This document shows, piece by piece, positions 26,533-36,987 of a DNA stretch of 51,329 nucleotides. The stretch spans positions 1 through 51,329 of the forward strand of contig DSAP01000184.1 of NCBI GenBank assembly GCA_011046415.1. The letters run 5' to 3'. Origin of the DNA: a bacterium (GTDB lineage: Bacteria; Zhuqueibacterota; QNDG01; JABMRT01). The position numbers and the translations under genes were made by a program. The notes under the pieces are model-generated. The model saw only the letters and a program-made list of their open reading frames with translations, made no database searches and was not told the origin of the DNA. Positions within the stretch are counted from its first letter, which is position 1. Each line of letters begins with the position of its first letter.

Positions 26533-28053
26533 TTATCTCACATGATCCCGCGTGTAAAGAATCCGGTTGAGTGCACTCAGATAGGCCTTGGCACTCGCCT
26601 CGATGATATCCGTGCTCACGGCCTGCCCGTTGTATGAATGTCCTTCATATTCCAGTTTGATCAGGACTTCACCCTGGGCGTCCTTTCCGATTGTGACCGC
26701 CTCGATGGCGTAATGTGTGAGTTTTCCGCACACGCCCGTGATGCGTTCGATAGCCTTATACGTCGCATCGACCGGACCGTCTCCGATCGCCGAATCTTCG
26801 AAGATTTCATCTCCTTTTCTCAGACGGACACTCGCCGTCGGTGTCAGACTCGATCCGCTGAGAACCTGAAGGGATTCGAATGTATAGGCTTCAGGGATCT
26901 GCGAAATTTCGTCCCGGACGATCGCGATCAAATCCGCATCATACACCAGTTTCTTCTTGTCCGCAAGCGCCGTAAACGCCTCATAGGCTGTATTGAGGTC
27001 TTCCCTGGAAAGATCATAACCCAATTCCTTGTATCTTTTGTCCAGTGCATGACGCCCGGAATGTTTTCCCAAAACGAGGGTGCTCTCGGGTATACCGACC
27101 GACTGCGGCGTCATGATCTCATAGGTCTGGCGGTGTTTGATCATGCCGTCCTGATGAATACCCGCCTCGTGTGCAAAGGCATTCTCACCGACGATCGCCT
27201 TGTTTCGCTGCACTTTCATCCCGGTCAGATGGGTCAGAAGCTGGCTGCTCGGATAAATCTCAGTCGTCTGGACGTTGCATTCGAGCGAAAGCAGGTTTTT
27301 CCGCGTATGCATGATCATCACCAGCTCTTCGAGAGAGGCATTGCCCGCCCGTTCTCCGATGCCGTTAATCGTACATTCGACCTGACGCGCCCCGGCCTGG
27401 ATGGCGGCGAGGGAATTGGCCACACCCAGCCCGAGGTCGTTGTGACAATGGACGCTCATAACGGCCCGGTCGATATTTTTAACCTTTTCCCGAAGCGTCC
27501 GAATGATCGCGGCAAATTCGTCCGGAATGGAATATCCGACACTATCCGGAATATTGACCACGTTCGCACCCGCGTCGATCACCGATTCGATCACCAAGCA
27601 AAGATATTCCAGGTCGGTTCTTACCGCATCCTCCGGAGAAAACTCCACATCGTCACACAGGCTTTTGGCATACCGGACGTTCTCGACGGCCATTTCAAGG
27701 ACTTCTTCTCGGGATTTGTTGAGTTTATGTTTGAGATGAATGTCGCTCGTCGCCACAAAGGTGTGTATCCTCGGTTTGCGGGCGCGTTTCAGGGCTTCCC
27801 AGGCACGATCGATGTCTTTGCGCGTCGTCCGTGCGAGACCGGCGATGGTCGTTTCCCTGAGTTCTTCTGCGATTGCTTTGACCGATTCGAAATCCCCGTC
27901 CGAGGCAATCGGGAAGCCGGCCTCAATCACATCCACACCGAGCCGTTCGAGTTGACGGGCCATGACCCGTTTCTGATCGAGGGTCATGCTGAATCCGGGT
28001 GCCTGCTCGCCGTCTCGCAGCGTGGTGTCGAAAATAATCACTCGGTTTGACAT
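26533..28053 (-). CDS. leuA: 2-isopropylmalate synthase
   Basis: The 506-residue enzyme condenses acetyl-CoA with 2-ketoisovalerate. ATG 28053 is preceded by GGAG at 6 nt and gives the start [19 protein letters not shown]; the frame is open to 28080 but those residues overlap the ribosome site. The HMGL-like barrel has [14 protein letters not shown] (metal-binding HxH) and [14 protein letters not shown]. The C-terminal LeuA allosteric domain (about 380-500) is present, consistent with leucine feedback. Citramalate synthase is a close relative, but length and motifs fit LeuA better. The gap to the next gene (26367-26532) has no convincing gene. Confidence 0.94.
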   Translation of the reverse strand: MSNRVIIFDTTLRDGEQAPGFSMTLDQKRVMARQLERLGVDVIEAGFPIASDGDFESVKAIAEELRETTIAGLARTTRKDIDRAWEALKRARKPRIHTFVATSDIHLKHKLNKSREEVLEMAVENVRYAKSLCDDVEFSPEDAVRTDLEYLCLVIESVIDAGANVVNIPDSVGYSIPDEFAAIIRTLREKVKNIDRAVMSVHCHNDLGLGVANSLAAIQAGARQVECTINGIGERAGNASLEELVMIMHTRKNLLSLECNVQTTEIYPSSQLLTHLTGMKVQRNKAIVGENAFAHEAGIHQDGMIKHRQTYEIMTPQSVGIPESTLVLGKHSGRHALDKRYKELGYDLSREDLNTAYEAFTALADKKKLVYDADLIAIVRDEISQIPEAYTFESLQVLSGSSLTPTASVRLRKGDEIFEDSAIGDGPVDATYKAIERITGVCGKLTHYAIEAVTIGKDAQGEVLIKLEYEGHSYNGQAVSTDIIEASAKAYLSALNRILYTRDHVR

Positions 28054-28138
28054 GGTATGCTCCAAAAATGAGAAGTTCAAGATTCAGGATGCCCCGCGAC
28101 CGGGTCCGTGTACCCCCGGGGGGGGCTGATAGATTCGC

Positions 28139-29131
28139 TCACGAGGCGTTGATCCAGGACATCATACCCCGTAGCTTCCTGCCGACCTTCTCGATGAGGA
28201 GTTCCTCATGTTCCCTGCGCAGCGGCTTCATCTTCGGACGTCCCGTTTGATTCTCTTCGATCCATTCCCGGGCGAACGCGCCGCTCTGGACTTCGGACAG
28301 GATGGCCTTCATGCGTTCTTTCGTCCCGTCGTCGATGATGCGGGGACCTCGGGTATACCCTCCGTATTCGGCCGTGTCGCTGACGGAATGGTACATGCCG
28401 CTGATTCCGCCCTTGTAAAAGAGATCGACGATCAGTTTGAGCTCATGCAGGCATTCGAAATAGGCGATCTCCGGTTGATAACCCGCATCGATCAGGGTTT
28501 GGAATCCGGCCTTGACCAGTTCGGTCACGCCGCCGCACAACACGACCTGTTCCCCGAACAGATCCGTCTCCGTCTCTTCCTTGAAAGTGGTTTCGATGAT
28601 GCCGGCGCGGCCCGCACCGATGCCGCAGGCATGAGCCAGCGCGAGATCCTTGGCTTTCCCGGACGCATCCTGGAACACCGCGATCAGGGCGGGAACGCCC
28701 GCACCCTTTTCGTATTCCCAGCGAACGAGATGTCCCGGCCCCTTGGGCGCGACCATGTAGACATCGATATCTTTGGAAGGCTGAATCTGGTTGAAATGAA
28801 TATTGAACCCGTGGGAAAAAACCAGCGCCTTGCCGGCCGTCATATGCGGCAGGATTTCGGACTCATACACTTTCTTCTGAAGCTCGTCCGGAAGCAGAAT
28901 CTGGATGATGTCGGCCTGTTTGGCGGCTTCGGAGGCCGAAACCGGCTTGAAACCCTGTTTTACAGCCAGATCGTGATTGGCTGTTCCCGCCAGTTCCGCC
29001 ACGATGACCGTGATTCCGCTGTCACGCAGATTCTGGGCCTGTGCATGTCCCTGGCTTCCGTATCCCACGATGGCCACCGTCTTTCCGGAAAGCACGGCCA
29101 TATTCGCATCGGCGTCGTAATACATTTTCAT
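28139..29131 (-). CDS. ilvC: Ketol-acid reductoisomerase (class I)
   Basis: The 330-residue enzyme isomerises and reduces acetolactate and acetohydroxybutyrate with NAD(P)H. The Rossmann loop is [21 protein letters not shown], the catalytic region contains [24 protein letters not shown] with the metal-binding Asp and Glu, and the C-terminus is of the short class I type. AAAGGA precedes the ATG. It lies 35 bp after the broken CGGC-domain gene and upstream of leuA in the ilv-leu unit. Confidence 0.97.
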   Translation of the reverse strand: MKMYYDADANMAVLSGKTVAIVGYGSQGHAQAQNLRDSGITVIVAELAGTANHDLAVKQGFKPVSASEAAKQADIIQILLPDELQKKVYESEILPHMTAGKALVFSHGFNIHFNQIQPSKDIDVYMVAPKGPGHLVRWEYEKGAGVPALIAVFQDASGKAKDLALAHACGIGAGRAGIIETTFKEETETDLFGEQVVLCGGVTELVKAGFQTLIDAGYQPEIAYFECLHELKLIVDLFYKGGISGMYHSVSDTAEYGGYTRGPRIIDDGTKERMKAILSEVQSGAFAREWIEENQTGRPKMKPLRREHEELLIEKVGRKLRGMMSWINAS

Positions 29132-29166
29132 ATCAAAATCCTTTCAAATGAGTGATAAAAAGTTTA

Positions 29167-29500
29167 TCAATGAGTGTATTCAATAATTTCTATTTCGCTG
29201 CCGATCTTGTTGATAGTTACTTCTTTGATTTTTCTCATAATGCGGACAAGGAAATCCGATTGGATTTCCTATCGAGATGCACGAAGCAAATACGATGGCG
29301 TCCGCGCCTCTTTCAACCATCAACTTGGCCCTTGAAACGGCTCGTTTTCCGGGACATCCCCCGCAACTGACAAATCCGACAATTTCGACCGGTCCGGTAT
29401 GCTCGAATGCAAGCTTGCCCTGAGAAGCGACTTTGAAATCCGTTGTGCCGTGGCACATATCCTCTGCTTGCAGACAACGGATAATCCCAACTTTCTTCAT
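29167..29500 (-). pseudogene. CGGC-domain protein gene with a one-base frameshift
   Basis: The frame from ATG 29500 encodes a CGGC-domain protein, a putative metal-binding family of unknown role, with FVSCGGCPGKRAV near the middle and CPHYEK near the end. The open frame then runs into KNQRSNYQQD and stops at 29180. Removing one A from the AAAAA run (29229-29233) restores KIKEVTINKIGSEIEIIEYTH and a stop at 29167, which is the ending expected for the family. This is either a real frameshift or a homopolymer sequencing error. The gene lies between the TauE permease and ilvC. Confidence 0.75.
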
Positions 29501-29550
29501 ATATTTCTACTCACTGTTCTTATCATTCCGGCTGCGTCATATCAAATATC

Positions 29551-30273
29551 TCATATCCCAACCAGCAGCATAAGGCCGACGAGAGCGAGAAATACACCGA
29601 CGAAGATTCGGAAATGTCGCTGAGGCAACTTGTCGATGAACCGCTTGGCGAGATACGCCCCGAGAAATGAGATCGGAATGCTGAACGCCAGGCCGATTGG
29701 TAAATTCCCCTCTAAACGCGTCCCCCCCCAGACATATCGGGCAACGCGGGTCAGATCGATAAACAGGGCGATCAGTCCTGATGTGAAAAGGTATACTTCT
29801 TTGGGAAGATGAAACGCCGTGAGAAAAGCGGCGCGAACCGCACCCCCGACGCCGAAAAAACCGGCAAAAAAACCCGACAACACCCCCCCGGATACCGCCG
29901 TGGCGTTTGTCTTCGGAAAAGCCCAATCCCGTCTCAGCAACAAAAACGCAACATAGGAAATCATGAAAGCGCCCAAGATTCTCTTCAGTGGAAACGTCTG
30001 CGCCTGCAGTGAAAGAGAAGATCCGATGAAGCTCGCCGCGATCCCGGAAACACCGAAGAAAAGGATCAATTTCCAATCGAATCCTCGCCTGAAAAGAAGA
30101 ACCTTCCAGATGTCTCCGCACAGATGAATGACCCCGACAAACAGGAGGGCGACGGGAACCGATACAAACAGAACCAGGATCGGAATCATGACGGTAGAAG
30201 TCCCGAATCCTGTGGCCGTCCCGATTCCGGAAGCGATCAGAGTCAAGAGACAAAACAGTATCGTTTGTGTCAT
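29551..30273 (-). CDS. TauE/SafE (TSUP) family membrane permease
   Basis: The 240-residue protein has seven to eight hydrophobic segments and the two TSUP repeat signatures, GIGTATGFGTSTVMIPIL at the N-terminus and SGFFAGFFGVGGAVRAAFL in the middle. Members export or import sulfite, sulfoacetate and other organic anions; the substrate here is unknown. It lies between ilvN and the CGGC-domain gene, an odd position in a branched-chain amino acid operon. Export of a 2-keto acid or a sulfur compound would be speculation. Confidence 0.88.
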   Translation of the reverse strand: MTQTILFCLLTLIASGIGTATGFGTSTVMIPILVLFVSVPVALLFVGVIHLCGDIWKVLLFRRGFDWKLILFFGVSGIAASFIGSSLSLQAQTFPLKRILGAFMISYVAFLLLRRDWAFPKTNATAVSGGVLSGFFAGFFGVGGAVRAAFLTAFHLPKEVYLFTSGLIALFIDLTRVARYVWGGTRLEGNLPIGLAFSIPISFLGAYLAKRFIDKLPQRHFRIFVGVFLALVGLMLLVGI

Positions 30274-30322
30274 GCGCTCCTGTCCTTTTTGTCAGAAGCC
30301 ATGATGCGACATCCGGAACGCT

Positions 30323-30805
30323 TCATTTCTTAAATTCCCGCTTCAGGGCTACGGCACCGGTCCGGGCGATCTCACGGATGCCGAAGGCCTCGAGCATGCC
30401 GATCGCTGCGTCGATCTTATCGGATTTGCCGGTAATCTCGATCGTCACGGTCTTGCCGCTGACATCGATAATTTTTGCCCGAAAAATATCCGTAATCTGC
30501 ATGATTTCCGCACGGGTGGAGGGCGTGGCCTGCACCTTGACCAGCGCAAGCTCCCGCTCGACAAACGGCTCATAAGTCAGATCGATCACCTTCACCACAT
30601 CCACCAGCTTGTTGAGTTGCTTGGCGATCTGTTCGATGATGCGCTCGTCGCCATCCGTGGTGATGGTGGCGCGTGTCACTTCCGGATCTTCACCCTGACC
30701 GAAACTGATGCTCGTGATATTGTAACCCCTCCCGCTGAAGAGTCCCGCGATCCGGGGAATGGCGTTGAAACTGTTCTCGAAAAGGACGGATAATGTATGT
30801 CGCAT
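30323..30805 (-). CDS. ilvN: Acetolactate synthase small (regulatory) subunit
   Basis: The 160-residue protein has an N-terminal ACT domain (HTLSVLFENSFNAIPRIAGLFSGRGYNI) that binds valine for feedback inhibition, followed by the ALS_ss C-terminal domain. It is 12 bp after ilvB and partners with it. The length matches the standard small subunit (also called IlvH). Confidence 0.96.
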   Translation of the reverse strand: MRHTLSVLFENSFNAIPRIAGLFSGRGYNITSISFGQGEDPEVTRATITTDGDERIIEQIAKQLNKLVDVVKVIDLTYEPFVERELALVKVQATPSTRAEIMQITDIFRAKIIDVSGKTVTIEITGKSDKIDAAIGMLEAFGIREIARTGAVALKREFKK

Positions 30806-30817
30806 GGGTGTGCTCCT

Positions 30818-32551
30818 CTATGCCGTGGGTTCCGGATTCGTTTCGATCATTTCGTTCAGCGCCGCACCGGCCGGCACCATCGGGAAGACCTGGGATTCCG
30901 GCTCGATGATGAATTCCATCAGAACGGGACGGTCTTCAACTTCCAGAGATTTTCTCAGGACAGGGAGCACATCGTCCTTCTTTTCAACACGGTATCCGAT
31001 GGCGCCGTAACTTTCAGCCAGGCGCACGAAATCCGGATTGGCGTCGGACAGGATGGTCTGCGAGTACCGTTTTTTAAAGAACAGGTGCTGCCACTGCCGC
31101 ACCATTCCGAGAAATCCGTTGTTGAGCAGGACGATCTTGACCGGCACCCCATATTTCATGGCGGTTGCCAGTTCCTGGACGTTCATCTGAAAACCGCCGT
31201 CGCCGACGACACAGACGACCGTCTTGTCCGGATTGCCCAGCTTCGCACCGATCGCGGCTGGGAATCCATATCCCATCGTCCCCAGTCCGCCGGATGAAAG
31301 ATGGGTTCTCGCCTCTTCGTAACCGTACCACTGAGCCGCGAACATCTGATTCTGGCCGACATCCGCCACGATAACCGCCCTGTGGTCCGTCACCTCGGCC
31401 ACTTTCTGGATGACGAAAGGCGGCGGTATCCGGCAGCAATCCTTGTCATACTGTAATGGATGTTCCTGTTTCCATTTTTGAATCTGCTCCAGCCACCCCT
31501 GCGTGTAAGGCCGGCCGACGGCCAGTGTAAGTTCGGGAAGAATCTCGGCCGCATGTCCGACGATCGGGATATGGGCCGGTACATTTTTGGCGATACTGGC
31601 CGGATCGATGTCGATATGGATGATTTTTGCGCCGCGCGCGAAAGCGGAGAGTTTACCCGTCACCCGGTCGTCGAAACGCGCACCCACCGCGATGATCAGG
31701 TCGGATTCGGTGACGGCCTTGTTGGCGTACCAGGTGCCGTGCATGCCGAGCATGCCGAGTGAAAGGGGATTCGATTCGGGAAATGAACCGAGACCCATCA
31801 GTGTCGTGGTCACGGGAATCCGGGCCTTGACCGCCAGTTCCGTGAGCGACACAGCGGCCGGCTCGCTATTGACACCGCCTCCGGCATAAATCAGGGGCTT
31901 CTGTGCCTGATCGATCATCCTGGCCGCCTTGATGATCTGCTGTGAATGTCCCTTGTATGTCGGATTGTATCCGCGGATCGAAACCGGACCGGGTTTTTGA
32001 TACGGGGCTTTCTCGAGTTGAATATCCTTGGGCAGATCGATGAGCACGGGACCGGGTTTTCCGGTCGCTGCGATATGGAATGCCTCATTGACGATCTGTC
32101 CGAGCTGTCTGACATCCTTGACCAGATAACTGTGTTTGGTAATCGGCCGGGTGATGCCGATAATATCGGCCTCCTGAAAGGCATCGTTTCCGATCATGGC
32201 CGACGGCACCTGCCCCGTGATGACGACCAGGGGAACTGAATCCATGAATGCGGTCGCGATTCCGGTCACGGTGTTGGTCGCCCCGGGGCCGGAAGTCACG
32301 AGGACCACGCCCGTTCTTCCGGTGGATCGGGCGTAACCGTCCGCGGCATGGGTCGCGCCCTGCTCATGACGAACCAGGATATGTCTGATTTCGGGATGAT
32401 CGAAGAGTGCATCATAGATCCCGATCACCGTGCCGCCCGGATATCCGAAGACCGTATCCACACCGGCATCCACCAGCGCCTGGATAAGCAGTTCGGTTCC
32501 GCTGAGGAGCGTCCCCTCTTCAGGTCGTTTTTGGGTTTTCTTTTTCGTCAT
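30818..32551 (-). CDS. ilvB: Acetolactate synthase large (catalytic) subunit
   Basis: The 577-residue ThDP enzyme makes acetolactate and acetohydroxybutyrate. Motifs are FGYPGGTVIGIYDAL, the catalytic Glu in VRHEQGATHAADGYAR, the FAD/active-site region and the ThDP motif GDGGFQMNVQELATA with NNGFLGMVRQWQ. AGGAGG precedes the ATG. The 124 bp between ilvD and ilvB contain no recognisable gene. Together with IlvN it forms the feedback-controlled first step. Confidence 0.97.
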   Translation of the reverse strand: MTKKKTQKRPEEGTLLSGTELLIQALVDAGVDTVFGYPGGTVIGIYDALFDHPEIRHILVRHEQGATHAADGYARSTGRTGVVLVTSGPGATNTVTGIATAFMDSVPLVVITGQVPSAMIGNDAFQEADIIGITRPITKHSYLVKDVRQLGQIVNEAFHIAATGKPGPVLIDLPKDIQLEKAPYQKPGPVSIRGYNPTYKGHSQQIIKAARMIDQAQKPLIYAGGGVNSEPAAVSLTELAVKARIPVTTTLMGLGSFPESNPLSLGMLGMHGTWYANKAVTESDLIIAVGARFDDRVTGKLSAFARGAKIIHIDIDPASIAKNVPAHIPIVGHAAEILPELTLAVGRPYTQGWLEQIQKWKQEHPLQYDKDCCRIPPPFVIQKVAEVTDHRAVIVADVGQNQMFAAQWYGYEEARTHLSSGGLGTMGYGFPAAIGAKLGNPDKTVVCVVGDGGFQMNVQELATAMKYGVPVKIVLLNNGFLGMVRQWQHLFFKKRYSQTILSDANPDFVRLAESYGAIGYRVEKKDDVLPVLRKSLEVEDRPVLMEFIIEPESQVFPMVPAGAALNEMIETNPEPTA

Positions 32552-32675
32552 ATCCGCCTCCTCATGAACTCCGTATTGTCATCATTGAATCGTCCGGACA
32601 CGCATAGCAGTCCACAACACCCCGTCTTGTTCACTTTCAATTTGCAACTTTTAACATTTTTCCCGGCAACTATCT

Positions 32676-34340
32676 TCATCCGCTTAAAACCGCCCCGGTA
32701 TTGGCCGACTGGACCCGGTCTGCATAACGGACGAGCCACCCCTCCGTCACGTTCGGAGCCGGCGGCTTCCAATCGGACTTGCGTTTTGTCAGTTCATCGT
32801 CCGATAATTCCACTTCGAGTTTACGCCCGGGAATGTCGATGAAGATGCTGTCACCGTCCCGTAACAGGGCAATCGGGCCGCCGGCAGCCGCTTCCGGAGA
32901 AACATGGCCGATACAGGCGCCGCGTGTGCCTCCCGAAAAGCGGCCGTCTGTGATCAGTGCCACCTTTTCACCAAGCCCCATGCCCATGATATCGGCCGTC
33001 GGTGCGAGCATCTCCTGCATCCCGGGTCCTCCGCGCGGTCCCTCATAACGGATCACGACTACGTCACCGGCCTGGATTCGACCGCCGAGTATACCTGCGC
33101 AGGCGGCTTCCTGGGATTCGAAAATCACGGCCTTTCCCCTGAAAGTCATCATGCAAGCCGCCACGGCCCCGGTCTTCACCACCGCACCCTGTGGAGCCAG
33201 ATTGCCTTTGAGGATCGCGAGTCCGCCTACTTCGCTGTAGGGACGATCTAGCGGCCTGATCACTTCGGTATCCTGAATTTCCGCATCCCGAATGTTTTCT
33301 CCGAGTGTCCGGAGCGTCACGGTTTGTCGGGAAAGGTCGAGAACGCCTTTTTTTGAAATCTCCTTCAGGATGGCGCAGATGCCTCCCGCGCGTCCGACAT
33401 CCTCGATGTGCCATTGGGATGCCGGCGACACCTTGCAGATCTGGGGAGTTTTCCTGGAAATCGCGTCTATGCGTTCGATCGGATAGGCAATTCCCGCTTC
33501 GTGTGCGATGGCGGGCACATGGAGGACCGTGTTCGTCGATCCCCCCATGGCGACATCCAGGGCAAAGGCATTATCGATGGACTCCGCGGTGACGATATCG
33601 CGCGGTTTGAGGCCGGCTTCGACGAGCCGAATGATCTGGCGCGCGGCCTTCCGGACGAGTTCCCGTCTCTCCTTTGAAGTTGCAAGGAGGGTGCCGTTTC
33701 CGGGGAGTCCCAGCCCGATCGCCTCGGTCAGGCAGTTCATTGAATTGGCCGTGAACATGCCGCTGCACGATCCGTATCCGGGACAGGCGGTTTCTTCGAG
33801 TTCCTTCAATGCTTCTTCCGTGAGGTTGCCGGCCTTGTATGCACCGACACCCTCGAAAACAGAAATCAGATCCACCGTCCTGTCCGAAGGCGTTTTACCT
33901 GCGGCCATGGGACCTCCGCTCACGAATACGGTGGGGATATTGACCCGAAGCGCGCCCATCATCATTCCGGGAATGATTTTATCGCAGTTGGGTATACAGA
34001 TCAATCCATCGAAACGATGGGCCTGCAACATGGTTTCGAGTGAATCTGCGATCAGTTCCCGGCTGGGCAGGGAGTATTTCATGCCCGAATGTCCCATGGC
34101 GATCCCGTCACAGATCCCGATGGTGTTGAATTCGAAAGGGACCCCGCCTGCTTCGCGAACGGTTTCCTTCGCGATTCGGCCGAATTCCTGCAGATGTACG
34201 TGGCCGGGAATGATATCGATGTGGGAATTGCAGATTCCGATGAAGGGTTTGGAAAAATCCGTTTCCCGGAGACCACAGGCACGCAACAGACTGCGATGCG
34301 GCGCCCGTTCAAATCCTTTTTTAATCTGATCGCTTCTCAT
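32676..34340 (-). CDS. ilvD: Dihydroxy-acid dehydratase
   Basis: The 554-residue Fe-S enzyme makes 2-ketoisovalerate and 2-keto-3-methylvalerate. Family signatures are visible: [19 protein letters not shown], the cluster cysteine region [34 protein letters not shown] and the C-terminal [21 protein letters not shown]. It is the first structural gene of the ilv-leu unit and is preceded by a roughly 310-nt leader with a Val/Leu-rich peptide. A GGGGA element precedes the ATG. Confidence 0.97.
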   Translation of the reverse strand: MRSDQIKKGFERAPHRSLLRACGLRETDFSKPFIGICNSHIDIIPGHVHLQEFGRIAKETVREAGGVPFEFNTIGICDGIAMGHSGMKYSLPSRELIADSLETMLQAHRFDGLICIPNCDKIIPGMMMGALRVNIPTVFVSGGPMAAGKTPSDRTVDLISVFEGVGAYKAGNLTEEALKELEETACPGYGSCSGMFTANSMNCLTEAIGLGLPGNGTLLATSKERRELVRKAARQIIRLVEAGLKPRDIVTAESIDNAFALDVAMGGSTNTVLHVPAIAHEAGIAYPIERIDAISRKTPQICKVSPASQWHIEDVGRAGGICAILKEISKKGVLDLSRQTVTLRTLGENIRDAEIQDTEVIRPLDRPYSEVGGLAILKGNLAPQGAVVKTGAVAACMMTFRGKAVIFESQEAACAGILGGRIQAGDVVVIRYEGPRGGPGMQEMLAPTADIMGMGLGEKVALITDGRFSGGTRGACIGHVSPEAAAGGPIALLRDGDSIFIDIPGRKLEVELSDDELTKRKSDWKPPAPNVTEGWLVRYADRVQSANTGAVLSG

Positions 34341-34385
34341 TTTTTCCCCAATATGTAATTTTCCTGTTCCCGGTGAAGGGTCAGA

Positions 34386-34467
34386 CCTACAGTTTTACGA
34401 TGGAATTGGAAGAATTTGTTGTAGGAATGACCGCTCGACCTTATACCAGTCCTACGACAGATAGGAC
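34386..34467 (-). promoter_or_regulatory. Candidate ilv attenuator: mutually exclusive hairpin segments
   Basis: Four short segments on the minus strand can pair in the 1:2, 2:3, 3:4 pattern of attenuators. Segment 1 is GTCCTA (34467-34462), 2 is GTAGGAC (34455-34449), 3 is TCCTACA (34426-34420) and 4 is TGTAGG (34391-34386). Segments 1 and 2 overlap the Val/Leu codons of the leader peptide. The 3:4 hairpin is not followed by a T-run, so the mechanism of termination is not shown. Confidence 0.5.
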
Positions 34468-34497
34468 GACGGGTACAAAGCATAGCTGCAGGATCAT
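34441..34497 (-). CDS. Putative leader peptide of the ilv operon
   Basis: ATG 34497 opens an 18-residue peptide, MILQLCFVPVVLSVVGLV, in which 11 residues are Val, Leu or Ile. It is located about 100 bp before ilvD and overlaps the hairpin segments above. The composition is that of branched-chain leader peptides such as IlvL. A longer in-frame start exists at 34629 (62 residues). Neither start has a strong Shine-Dalgarno, so the exact start is open. Confidence 0.5.
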   Translation of the reverse strand: MILQLCFVPVVLSVVGLV

Positions 34498-34659
34498 TCC
34501 CGATAGCAATAAGGACAGGCCGATATTGTTGGAACGGACATGACTATTCAAACAGAGAATCCACGAAACAGGATTCTGCCGTGAGCCGGAAAAAAAAGAA
34601 CCGATTTTTTTACTGTTTATGAAATTCATAATAGAAACATTTTGTATTAAGTAAAAGAA

Positions 34660-34688
34660 AATTTAATGAATATTCTCTTCTGTGTCAA
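34660..34688 (-). promoter_or_regulatory. Sigma70-type promoter of the ilv-leu operon
   Basis: On the minus strand a perfect TTGACA (34688-34683), a 17-nt spacer and TAAATT (34665-34660) would start a leader of about 310 nt before ilvD. The leader also has a 7-bp perfect hairpin, AGAATCC/GGATTCT (34556-34577), upstream of the leader peptide. Confidence 0.75.
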
Positions 34689-34795
34689 GTAAAAAGGGAT
34701 TCTTATCAAAATTATTTCGGGTGACCATCCTCATGATCCGGAACGTCCTTCTGTTTTAAAACACACGATCCGGATTGATTGCATATCGAACACTT

Positions 34796-36985
34796 TCAGC
34801 AAATCTCGAATTTTGCATATTGGGCGATAAACTTCTTGACGCGTCCGCCGGAAAAGCGAACGGAAATTTTCCGGTTCGGTCCGCGTCCTTCGATGCGTAT
34901 GATTTCTCCCTTTCCGAATGAAGAATGAAGCACCTGCATGCCTTTTTGCAGTTCGGGTATGTCCTGTGAAAGGGATTCATAATCGGGATGGACATCCGGC
35001 TCGGTCAATACCCGGCTCCGCGAAGGCGGACGGACGGTTTCCTTCGGTTCATATTTCTCCGGCGTCAGTATATCGAGGACGGATGGATCGACTTCCTTGA
35101 TAAACCGGGACGGCATCCGGTAACTGTACTCGCCGTAATGGTATCGGTTGTTTGCCCACAAGAGATAGATTTTTTCCTTCGCACGCGTCAGGCCGACATA
35201 GAAAAGACGCCTCTCTTCCTCGACGGATTCGGTTGAATCCATGCTGCGCATAACCGGGAATAGCCCCTCCTCGAGGCCGGGAATATAGACCACGGGAAAC
35301 TCAAGCCCTTTCGCCGTATGGAGCGTCATCAAGGTCACGGCGTTGGACTGATCGTTCCAAGTGTCGATATCCGTGACCAGTGCAACCTGTTCAAGGAAGC
35401 CGGCCAGGGATGGATCTTCGGCTGTCTCGGCATATTCCCGGATTGCGTTGAGCAATTCCCGGATGTTTTCGAGCCTTCCGGCATCTTCGAACGTCGCATC
35501 ATGTTTGTACAGATTCAGGATTCCGATTTCATCGACCAGGGTATGGGCAAGCTCATTCGGTGTAATTTTATCGACCAGGTCCTGATATTTTTGGATCATC
35601 CGGTAAAATGCGAGGACCGATTTTCGGGGCTTTTCAGTCATTTCTGAGATCGCATCCGCATCCCCGAGTGCGTCAAACAATCTCTCTCCGTTAAGAAGGG
35701 CATGCCGTTCAATCCGTCCGAGGGTGACATCGCCGATACCGCGTACGGGAAAATTAATGATGCGTTTCAGGCTGACCGTATCGTTCGGATTGGTGATGAC
35801 TCTGAGATAAGCCAGAACATCCTTGACCTCTTTTCGTTCATAAAACCGAAGCCCTCCGACGATGACATACGACATACCTGCGCGCCTGAGCGCATCTTCG
35901 AGGGCGCGTGACTGGGCATTGGTGCGGTACAGCACGGCAAAATCCTTAAACGCCCTTTTGTGCCGTATAATTTCGGATTGAATCCGTTCGACCACACGGG
36001 CCGCCTCCTCCCGGTCGTCATACGCTTCGATCAGTCCGATTTTCTCACCTTCCGGCCCGTCACACCAGAGCGTCTTGCCCTTGCGCCCCACATTCTTTTC
36101 GACGACCGAAGCGGCCGCCTTGAGAATATTGCGGGTCGATCTGTAATTTTGCTCCAGCCTGAATGTCCGGGTATCCGGAAAATCCTTCTCGAAATCGAGA
36201 ATGTTCCGGATATCCGCACCGCGCCATCCGTAAATGGACTGATCGTCGTCTCCAACCACACACAGGTTCCGGTGGGTATAGGCAAGCAGGTGAACGAGTT
36301 CATACTGCGCCCGGTTGGTATCCTGGTATTCATCAACCAGCACATAGGAAAAACGTGTCCGGTATTTTTCCAGTACGGCCGGATATTCATGAAACAGCCG
36401 AATCGGCACCGTGATCAGATCATCGAAATCGAAAACCTGATTGATGCGGAGACGGTGCTGATATTCCGGATAAACTTGGGCCACAGCTTCTTCGAAGGGA
36501 TTGCCTGCCGTCTGCTGATACTGTTGCGGTACGATCAGGCTGTTCTTGTTCTTGCTGATTACGGCGGCAATGGATTTCGGCGCGAACTGATCCGGGGGAA
36601 CATGAAGATCTCCCATGATTGTTTTGATCAGGCGAATCTGATCGTCCACATCATAAATACCGAAACCGGGGTTGAAACCGAATGAAAGCGCCTCTGTACG
36701 CAATATTTTGGCAAATGTGGAATGGAATGTTCCGACCCATAGCCCCGTACCGGAACCGACCATATCCTCGACGCGTGCCTTCATTTCGGCCGCAGCCTTG
36801 TTGGTGAAAGTCATGGCCAGGATATTCCAGGGTTTGATTTTTTTTTCACGGATGAGATAGGCGATGCGGGTGGTCAACACACGCGTCTTACCACTTCCGG
36901 CTCCAGCCAGGATCAATACCGGGCCGTCGGACGCGCTGACCGCTTCGCGCTGTTTGATATTCAGGGATGATAGAATCTTTTCCAT
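34796..36985 (-). CDS. UvrD/PcrA-type superfamily 1 DNA helicase
   Basis: The 729-residue 3'-5' helicase has N-terminal Q-motif LNIKQREAV, Walker A AGAGSGKT, motif Ia MTFTNKAAAEM, DEYQDTN for Walker B, VVGDDDQSIYGWRGA, LEQNYRST and the C-terminal TLHTAKGLEFPVVYI and VGLTRAKE. The C-terminal part has the PcrA-type basic KKFIAQYAKFEI ending. Likely roles are nucleotide excision and mismatch repair and removal of RNA polymerase or RecA. Whether to call it pcrA or uvrD is a matter of lineage. Its start lies 2 bp after mltG. Confidence 0.95.
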   Translation of the reverse strand: MEKILSSLNIKQREAVSASDGPVLILAGAGSGKTRVLTTRIAYLIREKKIKPWNILAMTFTNKAAAEMKARVEDMVGSGTGLWVGTFHSTFAKILRTEALSFGFNPGFGIYDVDDQIRLIKTIMGDLHVPPDQFAPKSIAAVISKNKNSLIVPQQYQQTAGNPFEEAVAQVYPEYQHRLRINQVFDFDDLITVPIRLFHEYPAVLEKYRTRFSYVLVDEYQDTNRAQYELVHLLAYTHRNLCVVGDDDQSIYGWRGADIRNILDFEKDFPDTRTFRLEQNYRSTRNILKAAASVVEKNVGRKGKTLWCDGPEGEKIGLIEAYDDREEAARVVERIQSEIIRHKRAFKDFAVLYRTNAQSRALEDALRRAGMSYVIVGGLRFYERKEVKDVLAYLRVITNPNDTVSLKRIINFPVRGIGDVTLGRIERHALLNGERLFDALGDADAISEMTEKPRKSVLAFYRMIQKYQDLVDKITPNELAHTLVDEIGILNLYKHDATFEDAGRLENIRELLNAIREYAETAEDPSLAGFLEQVALVTDIDTWNDQSNAVTLMTLHTAKGLEFPVVYIPGLEEGLFPVMRSMDSTESVEEERRLFYVGLTRAKEKIYLLWANNRYHYGEYSYRMPSRFIKEVDPSVLDILTPEKYEPKETVRPPSRSRVLTEPDVHPDYESLSQDIPELQKGMQVLHSSFGKGEIIRIEGRGPNRKISVRFSGGRVKKFIAQYAKFEIC

Positions 36986-36987
36986 AA

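Noticed and set aside
26638-28050. Plus-strand open frame of 470 codons
   Set aside because: It is antisense to leuA, which has complete family motifs; the frame lacks any recognisable domain.
28208-29155. Plus-strand open frame of 315 codons
   Set aside because: It is antisense to ilvC.
34441-34629. 62-residue protein before ilvD
   Set aside because: Better explained as a leader region whose Val/Leu-rich end is the leader peptide; no independent ribosome site.
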